Shown: in pieces, positions 1 through 10,316 of the stretch
Layout of the letters: every line of letters begins with the position of its first letter
Position numbering within the stretch: the first letter of the stretch is position 1
Assembly (NCBI GenBank): GCA_034770075.1
Contig: CM068382.1
Span: forward strand, 10,558,685-10,622,684
DNA from: Aralia elata
Taxonomy: Eukaryota > Streptophyta > Magnoliopsida > Apiales > Araliaceae
Reading direction: 5' to 3'
Length of the DNA: 64,000 nucleotides
The notes under the pieces: generated by a model
Database searches by the model: none
What the model saw: only the letters and a program-made list of their open reading frames with translations
What the model was told of the DNA's origin: nothing
Program-made: the position numbers and the translations under genes

Positions 1-333
1 TAAAAAATACTTGTGTAATATTGAGTCTCATTTTAATATTTATTTTATTAATTTTTTGTACCAAAAATGATAAATATAAGATCATTATTAATTTTATTTT
101 AAAAAATTATCATTAAATTTACCAAAAAATTAAAATTAAAAATTAATAATTTACCAAAAGGGTAAAATTATCATTAAATTTACTTAAAAAATTAATAATG
201 GTTTTATATTAAAATTATAATAATAATTTATTTTAAAATTAATAATGGTATTATATTTACCCTTTTGGTATAAAAAATTAATTGAATAAATGTTAAAATG
301 AGACTCAATATTACACATAAGTATTTTTTTTAG
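1..333. mobile_element. Foldback MITE-like element, possibly cut by window edge
   Basis: The first 65 bases and bases about 268-333 are inverted copies of each other. They share the segment ATATTGAGTCTCATTTTAA and the matching start TAAAAAATACTT. The loop is AT-rich and has no reading frame. The left boundary is at base 1, so the target duplication cannot be checked and the element may extend outside the window. The superfamily is not identified. Confidence 0.6.
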
Positions 334-354
334 TCACGTGTCGCTGCCATGTCG

Positions 355-550
355 AAAAAAATTAAAAGTTTAATCCTCTAATTGAAAAAATTGAGAAGAC
401 AATCCCCAAAGTGGAAAAAAATTAAAAGTTTAATCCCCCTAATTGAAAAAATTGAGAAGACAATCCCCAAAGTGAAAAGAATTAAAAGTTTAATCCCCTA
501 ATTGAAAAAATTGAGAATACAATCCGCAAAGTGGAAAAATATTAAAAGTT
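355..550. repeat. 60-bp tandem repeat, three full copies
   Basis: The units 361-420, 421-480 and 481-540 align end to end with a few substitutions. Each contains ATTAAAAGTTTAATCC, then AATTGAAAAAATTGAGAA, then CAATCCCCAAAGTG. Partial copies flank them. It follows the foldback element directly and may be part of a larger transposon end. Confidence 0.85.
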
Positions 551-916
551 CAGGGTATTATTCCATATTTAAGCCTAATATTAATACTTACATTAGTTCT
601 ATTTAATAACAATAGTGTATGTTTTCTTACCCTTCCACCAAATCAACTATATAATTAAAAACATAAATTTAGTTTCACAAATTTTTAGCTTAACCTTTTT
701 GTTTCATATTCAAATTAGTATAAGTACTGTCCAAATTTATAACAAACTTGGTTAACAAATTTTTAGTTCAACATTTTTGTTTCCTATTTAAATTAATATA
801 AGTACTATCCAAATTTATAACAATTAAGTACCATACAAATTTATAACATATTCAAAAAACAACCCCATCCTATTAGGAAAATGATAGATATTTTTTGTTT
901 TTGTATATCTAATAGT
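551..916. other. AT-rich intergenic DNA, no feature seen
   Basis: There is no convincing reading frame or known motif. A segment reading AAATTTTTAGCTTAACCTTT-like is loosely repeated near 680 and 755, suggesting a decayed local duplication. Confidence 0.4.
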
Positions 917-1629
917 AAAAAGAAAAGCAAAACTAATGATTTCTCCTCTGTAGTTACCACATTTTAGTTATTACCCCACCAAACTTTTAAAATTATAATT
1001 ATCACAATGAACTAATTAAAAAATTAAAATTAGACCATTTTGTTAAAATAATTAAACTTCCGTCAAATTGGCTCAAGTATTTTTCTACGTAGCAGTTAAA
1101 AAACGAAAAAGAAAAGGAAAGAAAAATGACATGGAGTCATGGACTATCCTACGTGACTTAAAACCAACCAGGGTCATCCTCCCAAGCATGTGACCTCATT
1201 TGTGGGTATTTGGGAGGTCTTACTCCTTCACCAAATGTCGTCAACCCCTGCCCCTTGTCGCTGGCGATGACTTGCTTGCCTAAGTGGAGAAGAATTTGCT
1301 TTGTGCAGTGGTGCTAAGAGTGGCAGAAGAGAATGTGGTGGTAGTTTCTGATCTAACACGGTAGAGAGCAGCTAAAATAGAGTCGAGTAGGGTCGGATCC
1401 AAAAGACAGCTAAACTAAATGCAACAGAATTAACTTTCTTCATCACGTTAAACAAAACACAAGTTCCCATTTTCTAAGAAACCCAGAAAAAGTAACCTCA
1501 TTGCATATCTCAATACCAAATTTTCTATGAAGGAAAAGAAAAAAACAATTTTTCATCATATATATATATATGGTGAGCAACCTCTGATCAAAATGATGTA
1601 CTTGGTTATATTTCATTTCTTCAATTTCT

Positions 1630-1841
1630 TATTTTACTATGTTCAACTCTATGTATTCCTCTATCCGTAGAGTACATTGAATGTATAGAAATGGCTATAA
1701 CAGAGTTTCTCTTATTCGTATTAACAGCTACTTTAGGAGGAATATTTTTATGTTGTGCTAACGATTTAATAACTATCTTTGTAGCTCCACAATGTTTCAG
1801 TTTATACTCATACCTATTATCTGGATATTATCTTACCAAAT
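1630..1841 (+). pseudogene. ndhB: Plastid ndhB fragment in nuclear DNA (NUPT)
   Basis: Translation around 1640-1840 gives the conserved region of plastid NAD(P)H dehydrogenase subunit 2, recognisable from pieces such as STLCIPLSVEYIEC, MAITEFLLFVLTATLGG and ANDLITIFVAP. From the ATG at 1691 the frame stays open to a stop at 1844. Compared with the plastid protein as I recall it, several residues are changed, for example the Cys-Gly of the FLCG stretch now reads Cys-Cys. Similarity stops abruptly after the YLLSGY stretch. Only about 70 of roughly 510 residues are present, so it cannot be functional. It lies inside the Mutator-like element, so it was either captured by it or inserted into it. 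Confidence 0.85.
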
Positions 1842-2535
1842 ATTAAAGAAAAAATCCAATGACACATGACCATACCAAATTCTTCATTGCTACGACTCCT
1901 CCTTCGGCATCAACGTCAATTCCGATGAGTATAATATAAATACTATAATTTGCTACATCAATTTCATTTAATTAATTTCTTTTCAATTTCCTTTGTATAT
2001 CCTACATATATTTCATGTTTCTTACTTATAATATAAATCTTAAAATTTGCAACTATAAGCGAGATGAAATCCTAAAAAAAACACCCAAATTTTTTTCATT
2101 AAATTACCTTTGAATTTGATGGAGCCCAGATGTGACATAATAATCGTAGAGAAACCCTAACTTGGAATTTGATCTTGATTTCATCTTATACGAAAAAACT
2201 CCTTATCTTTCCTCAAAATCTCACCATGAATCCAAAGCTTGATTTCCTTTAAAATTACAAATTCGACTATGGATTTGGTCAAAAAAGTAAAGTTATATGA
2301 AATTTTTGGTGATGGTCGTAGGTGATGATGGTAGCCGAAACTCGGCCATTGATGATGATGGTAGTTGGAACTCGGAGGTGATGGTCTCCATGGGAGGTAG
2401 GTGACAATAGTGAAAATAATGGGAAGAGGAGAAAACCAAAGAGAAAAGATAAGATTATAACTGTTTTTATTTTTGCCCAATCAAATTCGCCATGTCATTA
2501 TTTCAATCTTTTTCTTTTTCATACCACGAAAATGC

Positions 2536-2813
2536 TGTTAAAATATCTAAGAAAAAATCTTCAGCACAGTGAATGAATAATGACTGAAAACTTCATAGCT
2601 TTATTAAAGAACTTCCAGTTACATATATAGTAGTTCAGACGAACCACTTTGACTTAAACTAAGGAGATAAAATAGCAACAAACCTATCCACTATAACTGA
2701 ATAACTTAAACTTCTAGGACTCCTAAATACTTGGTCAATAGCAGTAAATCCCAAATGAATAGGACTTGCAATTAGACTTATTCAAAACAGAAAATAACAA
2801 TTAAACTCCAACA
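2536..2813 (-). repeat. 3' LTR of the copia element
   Basis: This is a 278-bp repeat with TG/CA ends. It is identical to the LTR at 6987-7264 except T at 2702 where the other copy has C at 7153. It is next to the polypurine tract. Confidence 0.95.
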
Positions 2814-2822
2814 TTTCCTCCC

Positions 2823-3167
2823 TTAAACTGATGTATGTAGAACATTCAGTTTACAACAGAGGAAACTCCAACAACCCAGCTTTTCATCATCACTACCAGC
2901 CTCCTTTCTTGAACAAACTCCAAGCAGGCTTCGAAGCTTCTCAAACACAACTAACTTGAGAGGTTTTGTCATTATATCAGTAATCTGATCTTCACTCTTG
3001 CAATGGATAACATCAATAACACCATCCTTGCACAGATCACGTAAGAAGTGAAATCTGACATCTATATGTTTGCTCCTCCCATGTAAAACAGGATTCTTTG
3101 ACAACTTAATTGCAGAAACATTATCACAGAACACTGAAGTTGGTTCATCTTGAGCAAAACTAAACTT
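2823..3167 (-). pseudogene. C-terminal RNase H segment beyond the stop
   Basis: This continues the gag-pol frame past the TAA at 3168-3170. It holds the standard copia tail: FCDNVSAIKLSKNP, the KHIDVRFHF stretch and the TKPL motif. It is open for 114 codons and ends at the polypurine tract. In an intact element it would be the end of RNase H. Here it would be made only by stop readthrough or from an allele without the stop. Confidence 0.9.
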
Positions 3168-6100
3168 TTAAATCAACCTTCTTAGCCAAATAGCTTGGCA
3201 AGCACAAGCTGCTGCAGCAACAAATTCAGCTTCAGTAGTTGACAAAGTCACTATCTGTTGCTTCTTTGAAGACCATGAAACATCCCCGTCATTCAACATA
3301 AACACATACCCAGATGTGCTTCTTCGATCATCCAAATCTCCAGCATAGTCACTATCAGTAAACCCAACAAGTTCTGACATTTCTCCCTTCTTATAGAAGA
3401 TACCAAAATCACTTGTACCTTTCAAGTAGCGTAACACTCTTTTAGCAGCAAGAAGATGATGCTCAGTTGGATGTTCCATATACCTGCTAATTAAACTTAC
3501 TGCATACATAATATCTGGCCTTGTTGCTGTAAGATACATCAAGCTTCCAACAATTTGTTTAAACAAAGTGATGTCAACCTTTTCGCCCTTGGGATCCTTT
3601 GTCATCTTCAATCCTGGGTCAATTGGTGTTCTAACTGAATTGCAAGTCTTCATCTCAAATCTGTCTAAAATCTCCATAGCATATTTCTTTTGCATAATGA
3701 AAATACCTGTTGCAGATTGCACCACTTCAATGCCGAGAAAGTAATGCAAAAGTCCCAAGTCAGTCATTTCAAACTCAGCCATCATTGAATGCTTGAAATT
3801 CTTAAATAAATCTTCATCATTCCCTGTGTAGATAAGATCATCTACATACAAGCAGACAATTAGAAACTTCCCGGCAGCTCCAGATTTTATAAAGAGAGTA
3901 TGCTCATACGGACACTTCTCGAAGCCTTCTCTTGTAAAATAAGACTCTATACGGCTATACCAAGCTCGAGGTGCTTGTTTTAGACCGTATAATGCCTTCT
4001 TCAACTTGTAAACTTTCTCCTCATTCCCTTGCTGCACATATCCCAAAGGCTGCTCAACATAAACCTCTTCTGTCAATTCGCCATGTAAAAATGCTGACTT
4101 GACATCAAGTTGATAAATAGGCCACGAATTTTGAGCTGCAACTGAGATAACTAATCTGATTGTGTCAAGCCTCGCTACAGGAGCAAACACCTCTTTATAA
4201 TCAATCCCATATTCTTGCTTGTAGCCTTTAACCACCAGTCGTGCCTTGTATTTATCCACCTCACCATTTGCATTAAGCTTTGTCTTGTAAACCCATTTAA
4301 CTCCAATAGACTTCTGTCCCTTGGGAAGATTTGTCAATTCCCAAGTGTTGTTCTTCTCAATTGCCTTGATCTCCTCATCCATAGCTCTCTGCCACTTTAA
4401 TTGCGTAACTGCTTCTTGGAAAGAAACAGGATCACATCCCATAAAAAAAGCAAAATGGACAAGTGGATCATCATTTCGATTAACTCCATTAACCTCATAA
4501 TCTTGCATCCATGTTGGCCTTCTTCTTGTGCGTTTGAGTCTAAATTCATGTGACAGATTATCTTCCGCATCTCCTTGTGAATTTGGTGTGAGAGCAGGTG
4601 ATGAGCTTGTGATAATAGAACTTGATAAAGGCTGACTTACTTCTTCTTCTTCTTGAGGTTCACCATCACTCACTGGAATGTGCTCTCCGCTGCTATTAAC
4701 TGTCCACTTCCATGTCTTGCTTTCATCAAATACCACATCTCGACTAATGATTATTCTTTTTGTGATTGGATTGTAAAGCCTGTAAGCTTTTGAGTGCTCA
4801 CTAACACCAAGAAATATACATTTCTCTGCTTTATCATCAAGCTTCATCCTCTTCTCATCAGGGACATGAGCAAAAGCTATGCAACCAAAAATTTTGAAAT
4901 AGTCCACAGTTGGTTTGTTTCCCTTCCAGGCTTCTTCGGGTGTTATGTTCTTCACTGCTAATGTTGGACTTCTATTCAATATGTGGATGCTCCAGTTGAC
5001 AGCTTCTGGCCAAAAGCATTTGGGAATGGCTTTTGTGGATAGCATACTCCGAACCATGTTCAAAATTGTGCGATTCTTCCGTTCGCATACCCCATTCTGC
5101 TGTGGTGTGTAAGATGCAGTCAATTGCCTTCGGATGCCATTCATCTCACAAAAGTTGGAAAATTTTTGTGAATTAAATTCCCCTCCACGGTCTGTTCGTA
5201 ACACCTTGATTGCTCTGCCAGCTTCATTCTCAATCAAGGCTTTGAAACTTTTAAAAGTTGTAAAAGCTTCTGATTTTGCCTGCAAGAAATATACCCAGGT
5301 TTTCCGACTATAGTCATTAATGAAGCTAATAAAATACCTTTTGTTGCCATTTGAAGTTGGACTTATGGGTCCACATATGTCTGAGTGAACTAACTCCAGT
5401 GGCTGTTGAGCTCTCCATGCTTTTCCTCTTGGGAAATGATCACGCTGCTGCTTGCCAATAACACAATCTTCACATACTTGTGATGGAGGAGTAATTTGTG
5501 GAAGCCCTGTCACCATTCCTTTTTGTTGCAAAGTCTTCAACCCATGAAAATTGAGATGCCCATATCGAAGGTGCCACAACCAGGCTATGTCTTTCACTTT
5601 TGCAGAGAAACAATTTTGAGGATTCAGATTATCATCTACAATGATAATTAGAAACATCCGGTTCGCTGTCATGTCAACACGAGCAATAACACCTCTTTCT
5701 GAATCTTTGATAAGGCATGTTCCACTTTTGATGGTGATCTCATACCCCTTCTCTTGGAGTTGACCCAAGCTAATCAAGTTACTTTTCAAATCTGGAACAT
5801 AAAACACATTAGGGATTTTTTCAACAACATCATTTTTCATGCGAACATTGACACTTCCTTTCCCCATAACAGAAACAGTAGAGTTGTCTCCAAACTTCAC
5901 GGTATCTCTAAATGACTCATCTAATTCAGAGAATAAAAACTTATCACCACACATATGATTACTGCAGCCTGAGTCTAAATACCACAGATTATTAAACTTT
6001 TCTTCCTTGTTTTGACATGCCATCAATAAGGTTGTTTCTTCTTGTATTTCAGCATAATTTGATCTCTCTCCCTGACCTCTAAAGAAATCAGGACATTCAG

Positions 6101-6911
6101 ACCTATAATGGCCATACCTGTGGCAATTGAAGCATTCAATATGAGATTTGTCAAACCTTGATCCTTGACTACGCCCTCTGTCTCTGGAATAAGAATTGAA
6201 TCTGTCTCTGCCTTTTCCTTGACCACGTCTTACACCCTCAAAAGCAACTGGAGTGTTGGAGGAGACCTTTAAAGCTTGCTCTTCTGTTGTGGCCCCTTGA
6301 TTAATTCTCTGCTCATGAACCAACAATGAGCTTTGCAGCTCATCAATGGAGACTTTATCAATGTCATTTGATTCCTCAATCGAACAAACTACGTAATCAA
6401 ATTTTGTAGTCATCGATCGAAGAATTTTTTCAACAACATCAACATCTTCTAGTTTGTCACCATGGATCCGCATAATGTTTGCAATTGCCATCGTCCTTGC
6501 AAAATAGTCAGTGACCGACTCTCCCATCTTCATCTGAAGAGTCTCGAAATCTCTTCGAAGGGCTTGAAGTTGTGCACGCTTCACTCTTGCTGTCCCTTGA
6601 TACTTTTTTTTCATTGAATCCCAAATCTGCTTGTTGGTCTCCTTCTGAAGAATGGTCTCCAAGATTGTACGATCAATAGCTTGGAACAAATAGTTCTTCA
6701 CCTTGAGGTCCTTCAATTTTTGTTCCTCCTGTTGCTTCTTCTGAGCAGCTGTCAACACCGTGTCTTCTGGATAAACTGTGACACCATCTTCAACCAATGG
6801 CCAATACTCTTTCGATCGCAAAAAATTCTCCATCAACATGCTCCAATGATCATAATGACCATCGAAGTGAGGAATTGCTGGTTGCACATAGTTGTTGTTG
6901 TCAGTTGCCAT
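3168..6911 (-). CDS. Copia gag-pol polyprotein, stopped early in RNase H
   Basis: This encodes the capsid and enzymes of the retrotransposon. The first in-frame ATG is at 6911 (MATDNNNY), giving 1247 codons. In order: a copia-type Gag (about 1-205); a CCHC zinc knuckle (C260-x2-C-x4-H-x4-C273) after an Arg/Gly-rich stretch; an aspartic protease with DSG at 313-315; an integrase with the HHCC region near 446-486 and core residues D511, D574 and E610 (35 residues between the last two); a reverse transcriptase with YVDD at about 1022-1025; and RNase H starting near FTDSDYAG. The frame ends at a TAA (3168-3170) inside RNase H. The same frame continues open beyond it, so this looks like a single nonsense change. 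Gag and Pol share one frame without a frameshift, as is usual in copia. Confidence 0.95.
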   Translation of the reverse strand: MATDNNNYVQPAIPHFDGHYDHWSMLMENFLRSKEYWPLVEDGVTVYPEDTVLTAAQKKQQEEQKLKDLKVKNYLFQAIDRTILETILQKETNKQIWDSMKKKYQGTARVKRAQLQALRRDFETLQMKMGESVTDYFARTMAIANIMRIHGDKLEDVDVVEKILRSMTTKFDYVVCSIEESNDIDKVSIDELQSSLLVHEQRINQGATTEEQALKVSSNTPVAFEGVRRGQGKGRDRFNSYSRDRGRSQGSRFDKSHIECFNCHRYGHYRSECPDFFRGQGERSNYAEIQEETTLLMACQNKEEKFNNLWYLDSGCSNHMCGDKFLFSELDESFRDTVKFGDNSTVSVMGKGSVNVRMKNDVVEKIPNVFYVPDLKSNLISLGQLQEKGYEITIKSGTCLIKDSERGVIARVDMTANRMFLIIIVDDNLNPQNCFSAKVKDIAWLWHLRYGHLNFHGLKTLQQKGMVTGLPQITPPSQVCEDCVIGKQQRDHFPRGKAWRAQQPLELVHSDICGPISPTSNGNKRYFISFINDYSRKTWVYFLQAKSEAFTTFKSFKALIENEAGRAIKVLRTDRGGEFNSQKFSNFCEMNGIRRQLTASYTPQQNGVCERKNRTILNMVRSMLSTKAIPKCFWPEAVNWSIHILNRSPTLAVKNITPEEAWKGNKPTVDYFKIFGCIAFAHVPDEKRMKLDDKAEKCIFLGVSEHSKAYRLYNPITKRIIISRDVVFDESKTWKWTVNSSGEHIPVSDGEPQEEEEVSQPLSSSIITSSSPALTPNSQGDAEDNLSHEFRLKRTRRRPTWMQDYEVNGVNRNDDPLVHFAFFMGCDPVSFQEAVTQLKWQRAMDEEIKAIEKNNTWELTNLPKGQKSIGVKWVYKTKLNANGEVDKYKARLVVKGYKQEYGIDYKEVFAPVARLDTIRLVISVAAQNSWPIYQLDVKSAFLHGELTEEVYVEQPLGYVQQGNEEKVYKLKKALYGLKQAPRAWYSRIESYFTREGFEKCPYEHTLFIKSGAAGKFLIVCLYVDDLIYTGNDEDLFKNFKHSMMAEFEMTDLGLLHYFLGIEVVQSATGIFIMQKKYAMEILDRFEMKTCNSVRTPIDPGLKMTKDPKGEKVDITLFKQIVGSLMYLTATRPDIMYAVSLISRYMEHPTEHHLLAAKRVLRYLKGTSDFGIFYKKGEMSELVGFTDSDYAGDLDDRRSTSGYVFMLNDGDVSWSSKKQQIVTLSTTEAEFVAAAACACQAIWLRRLI

Positions 6912-6986
6912 GACCACTTGCTACTGCAAGAAATTAAGCTGCTGCTTCAATCTACCTCAGGCCCAGTTGAGGCTTTGATACCACAA

Positions 6987-7264
6987 TGTTAAAATATCTA
7001 AGAAAAAATCTTCAGCACAGTGAATGAATAATGACTGAAAACTTCATAGCTTTATTAAAGAACTTCCAGTTACATATATAGTAGTTCAGACGAACCACTT
7101 TGACTTAAACTAAGGAGATAAAATAGCAACAAACCTATCCACTATAACTGAACAACTTAAACTTCTAGGACTCCTAAATACTTGGTCAATAGCAGTAAAT
7201 CCCAAATGAATAGGACTTGCAATTAGACTTATTCAAAACAGAAAATAACAATTAAACTCCAACA
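6987..7264 (-). repeat. 5' LTR of the copia element
   Basis: This is a 278-bp repeat with TG/CA ends. The primer binding site lies next to its inner side at 6971-6983, which fixes minus-strand orientation. Confidence 0.95.
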
Positions 7265-7432
7265 AATGCTTGAGCCAATTTGATGGAAGTTCAATTATTT
7301 TAACAGAATAGTCTAATTTTAATTTTTTAAATTAGTTCAATGTGGTAATTATAATTTTTTAAAGTTTAGTGGGGTAATAAGCAAAAGATGTCAACTACAA
7401 TGAGAAAATCTTTAGTTTTGCCGAAAAAGAAA

Positions 7433-8267
7433 TTCTAACATAATTTTTATTTTTAGTTATACCAAACTTATTATAAGATTTCTTGTCACAATCAGAAGTA
7501 ACTTCTTAGAATTAGAAATAGAAGTAGAAACTACGAATGGAAAAGGAGAGACAAATAGGGCTTATGTAAGATAATATATCTTAACAAATTTTATGTAGGC
7601 CAATATTATTACTACAATTTGATTAAGTTATCGAAAATATCTCTTAACATATTCCGCGATATAATTATATTAATATTAGTTGTAAATTTCATTATTACAT
7701 TAACAACCTAATTAAATTAAATTCATCAAAATTTGAAATTTTATCAAATAATTGTATTAATTATATACGTGAATCTTTTGGAAACATAATAAATGTAAAA
7801 TTTGTTGAAAAATTATAGTAGATTCATTATAACTAATTGTCATAATAAAATTTACTAAAACTTGAGTTTCATAATTTTATACGAATTAGAATTTCAATCA
7901 AATTATGTAAATATAAACTCTAATATAAAATTTCATTATCAACTTAAATAAAATTAAAATAATTATTTTCTCATAATCATAACTACATATTCAAATGTTT
8001 AGCATAATAATTGATCGAAATAACCTATAATATATAGTTCAATAATTTATTATTTAAATAAATATTTAATAATTTAATAGCTACAATTATTTTTTTAAAA
8101 TCTTAACTAAATATTTTTATCTTAATAATTAACCCAATAAATTATTATTCATGTCATCTGTATTTTGCACCAAATTGGTGAATCTAAACCCTACGATTGA
8201 AATAATAGCACATGTTCCTCAAAAGTAAAATTGCTTGGATCCTCAATTATTACTTTTGCTCCTCATG
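7433..8267. other. AT-rich intergenic DNA, nothing identified
   Basis: The stretch has very low GC, many stops in all frames and no repeats with clear boundaries. Confidence 0.4.
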
Positions 8268-8416
8268 TAAGCGGGGCCTATTTAGCATGCGTGTTCTGGT
8301 GAGTACTCTGGAATAAGCCGAAGGCCAAGTTATTAAATTATAAGCGGGGCCTATTTGGCATGCCTGTTCTGGTGAGTACTACTTTGGAATAAGCCAAGGG
8401 TCAAGTCATTAAATTA
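8268..8416. repeat. Tandem duplication of a 73-76-bp unit
   Basis: Units at 8268-8340 and 8341-8416 both begin TAAGCGGGGCCTATTT and continue through TGTTCTGGTGAGTACT and GGAATAAGCC. They differ by scattered substitutions and a small indel. The unit is notably richer in GC than its surroundings. Confidence 0.85.
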
Positions 8417-8898
8417 TTGTGCGACATTCTCTCACATTTATAAACATTATGTATATAAATGTAAATCGAGAAATATCCCTTAACAAGCCTTAAATTGAAA
8501 GCTCTTTTTTTAGTATATAAAATTTTCGTGACGTATGTATTTCAATTATACCACCAAAAGTACAACTAATTTGTCATAATTTTTTGGTTAAATTACACAA
8601 TTGATAATTGAGTTAATTTGATCTTAACTCGAATATAGGTATGAATAATTATAGGTGATATAAGACTCGAGTCCCCAAATTTGAGTTGACACATTGATTT
8701 GAGTTATCAATAATTAAAATAGTTGTTGTTATTATTTATAAGGGTTAGAAGTGACAGATGTGAAGACACGAAAATTACTTTTATATATAAAGAATTTCTT
8801 AGTTATGAGAACGGATTAGATCTACCACGTATAAACTTTCAACTTAAAACTTTTAAGACCACTAATAATCGGATAAATCTATACACACATCAATTTTA

Positions 8899-9971
8899 CT
8901 CCCTCCTTTCCGAACGGGCCTACCTATCACTTTTCCCTTCTTTCCTTGTCTCTCTCTTTCTAACTCTATCAATGAAATGGGCCCTATTTACATTTATTTT
9001 AAAAAAAATTGCCATTATGATCAATTTACCCTTTACAAAATTTATGTTATTTTTTTTCATAAATAAAGTAAATTAAATTTAATAATGATAACATAATGCC
9101 CCCTCCACCCAAATTTATTTATCCTAATTTTTTTTTGAATTGTTCAAATCTATTTGTCTTTTTTTTTATTTAACGCTATTTTAACATTATTTTTCAAAAT
9201 TATCCTCATTTAACTTTAAAAAAAATCATTAAAAATAAGATGATATACATTGAAAAACGTAACAATATTAATGTATGTCATGTTATTTTCGATGATTTTT
9301 TTTTTGCAAAGGAAAAAATTGATTATAAGTTGCCTACGTGGCAATCTTTTTAAACTTTTTTGAAAAAAAATGATTTAAATAAGTAAAAAATAAATTTGAT
9401 GGATTAACATTGCAATCCTTTTAAACTTTTTTGGAAAAAAAATTTAAATAAGTAAAAAATAAATTTGATGGATTAACATTAAATAAGTAAACAAGATAAA
9501 ATCTGGTTGACAACAATAAAATCTGATATAGATGGTAGACATGCACACTGTCATTTGTAAAATTAAAAAAAATCATTAAAAATAACATGACATACATTAA
9601 TATTGTTACGTTTTTCAATATATATCATGTTATTTTTAATGATTTTTTTTAAAAATTAAATGAGGATAATTTTGAAAAATAATGTTAAAATAGTATTAAA
9701 TAGGAAAGAAGACAAATAAATTTAGACAATTTAAAAAGAAAATTAGGACAAATAAATTTGAGTTGAAGGAGTATTATGTTACCATTATTAAATTTAATTT
9801 ATTTTTATTTATGAAAAATATTAGCATAAATTTTGTAAAAGGTAAATTAATTATAATGACAATATTTTTAAAATAAATGTAAAAAGGACCCTTCTCATTG
9901 ATAGAGTGAGAAAGAGGGAGACAAGGAAAGGAGGGAAAAGTGGTATGTGGGCCCGTTCGGAAAGGAGGGAG
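8899..9971. mobile_element. Large Stowaway-like foldback element with TA target duplication
   Basis: The left arm (from 8899, CTCCCTCCTTTCCGAACGGG) and right arm (reverse complement from 9971) match over several hundred bases, including the stretch around CACTTTTCCC and CTTTCCTTGTCTC. TA lies outside both ends (8897-8898 and 9972-9973). The terminus CTCCCTCC is that of Stowaway (Tc1/mariner-related) MITEs, but 1073 bp is long for that group. The loop carries its own small inverted repeat and a tandem duplication (9341-9480). There is no transposase frame. Confidence 0.8.
9341..9480. repeat. 70-bp tandem duplication inside the foldback loop
   Basis: Copies 9341-9411 and 9412-9480 share GCAATC(T/C)TTTTAAAC and ATAAATTTGATGGATTAACA. 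They are nearly identical, so the duplication is recent relative to the arms. Confidence 0.85.
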
Positions 9972-9994
9972 TAAAATTAATGTGAGAATAGATG

Positions 9995-10316
9995 TATTGA
10001 TACCTTAATATATGTCATTTTAGAGTTATGCATAAGTATTAAAAAAATTAATATTAATATATGTCATTTTAGAGTTATACATAAGTATTAAAAAAATAAT
10101 TATATAATATTAAATATAATATCAATTGTCTATACTGTTCTTGTATTAAAAAAAAGAGTATTATTTATTGGATAAAAAATAGTGAAAAAAATAAAATTAT
10201 ATTTAATAATTAGAATAATATTAAAAATTAAATAATTAATATTTAATTAAAAATTTTAAACGATAAATATTAAAAATTAAAAATATTTTTTTAAAATAAC
10301 ATTTAAAAAAGAACGA
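9995..10316. mobile_element. Degenerate Stowaway-family copy (same family as 39277-39556)
   Basis: It shares the internal sequence CATTTTAGAGTTATGCATAA, TATCAATTGTCTATACTGT and TTATTTATTGGATAAAAAAT with the copies at 25193 and 39277. It lacks a clean CTCCCTC start and has a short internal duplication (10005-10095), so it is truncated and rearranged. Confidence 0.6.

Larger units (their letters stand above)
2536..7264 (-). mobile_element. Ty1-copia LTR retrotransposon, nearly full length and young
   Basis: Two 278-bp LTRs (2536-2813 and 6987-7264) begin TGTTAAAATATC and end CCAACA, and differ at one base (2702 against 7153). The target duplication AATGC is at 2531-2535 and 7265-7269. Reading on the minus strand, the primer binding site TGGTATCAAAGCC (6971-6983) follows the 5' LTR directly and matches initiator tRNA-Met with one mismatch. 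A polypurine tract (AAGGGAGGAAA, 2814-2824) precedes the 3' LTR. The domain order gag, protease, integrase, RT, RNase H is that of copia. One stop codon in the RNase H region interrupts the polyprotein. Confidence 0.97.
926..7423. mobile_element. Mutator-like (MULE-type) element without transposase, split by a copia insertion
   Basis: A left terminal inverted repeat at about 926-1134 matches the reverse complement of 7423 down to 7265. The match continues on the far side of the copia element, from 2535 down to about 2491, giving arms of roughly 200 bases. The ends start with GCAAAACTAA. The 9-bp sequence AAAAAGAAA directly flanks both ends (917-925 and 7424-7432), the duplication length typical of Mutator elements. 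Without the copia insertion it is about 1.76 kb. The interior shows no transposase and carries a plastid-derived segment. The duplication is low in complexity, so the exact ends could shift by a base or two. Confidence 0.75.

Noticed and set aside
2181..2480. 99-codon minus-strand frame rich in His, Pro and Ser
   Set aside because: It lies inside the non-coding interior of the Mutator-like element, has a simple GATGATGG repeat as its source and no recognisable domain.
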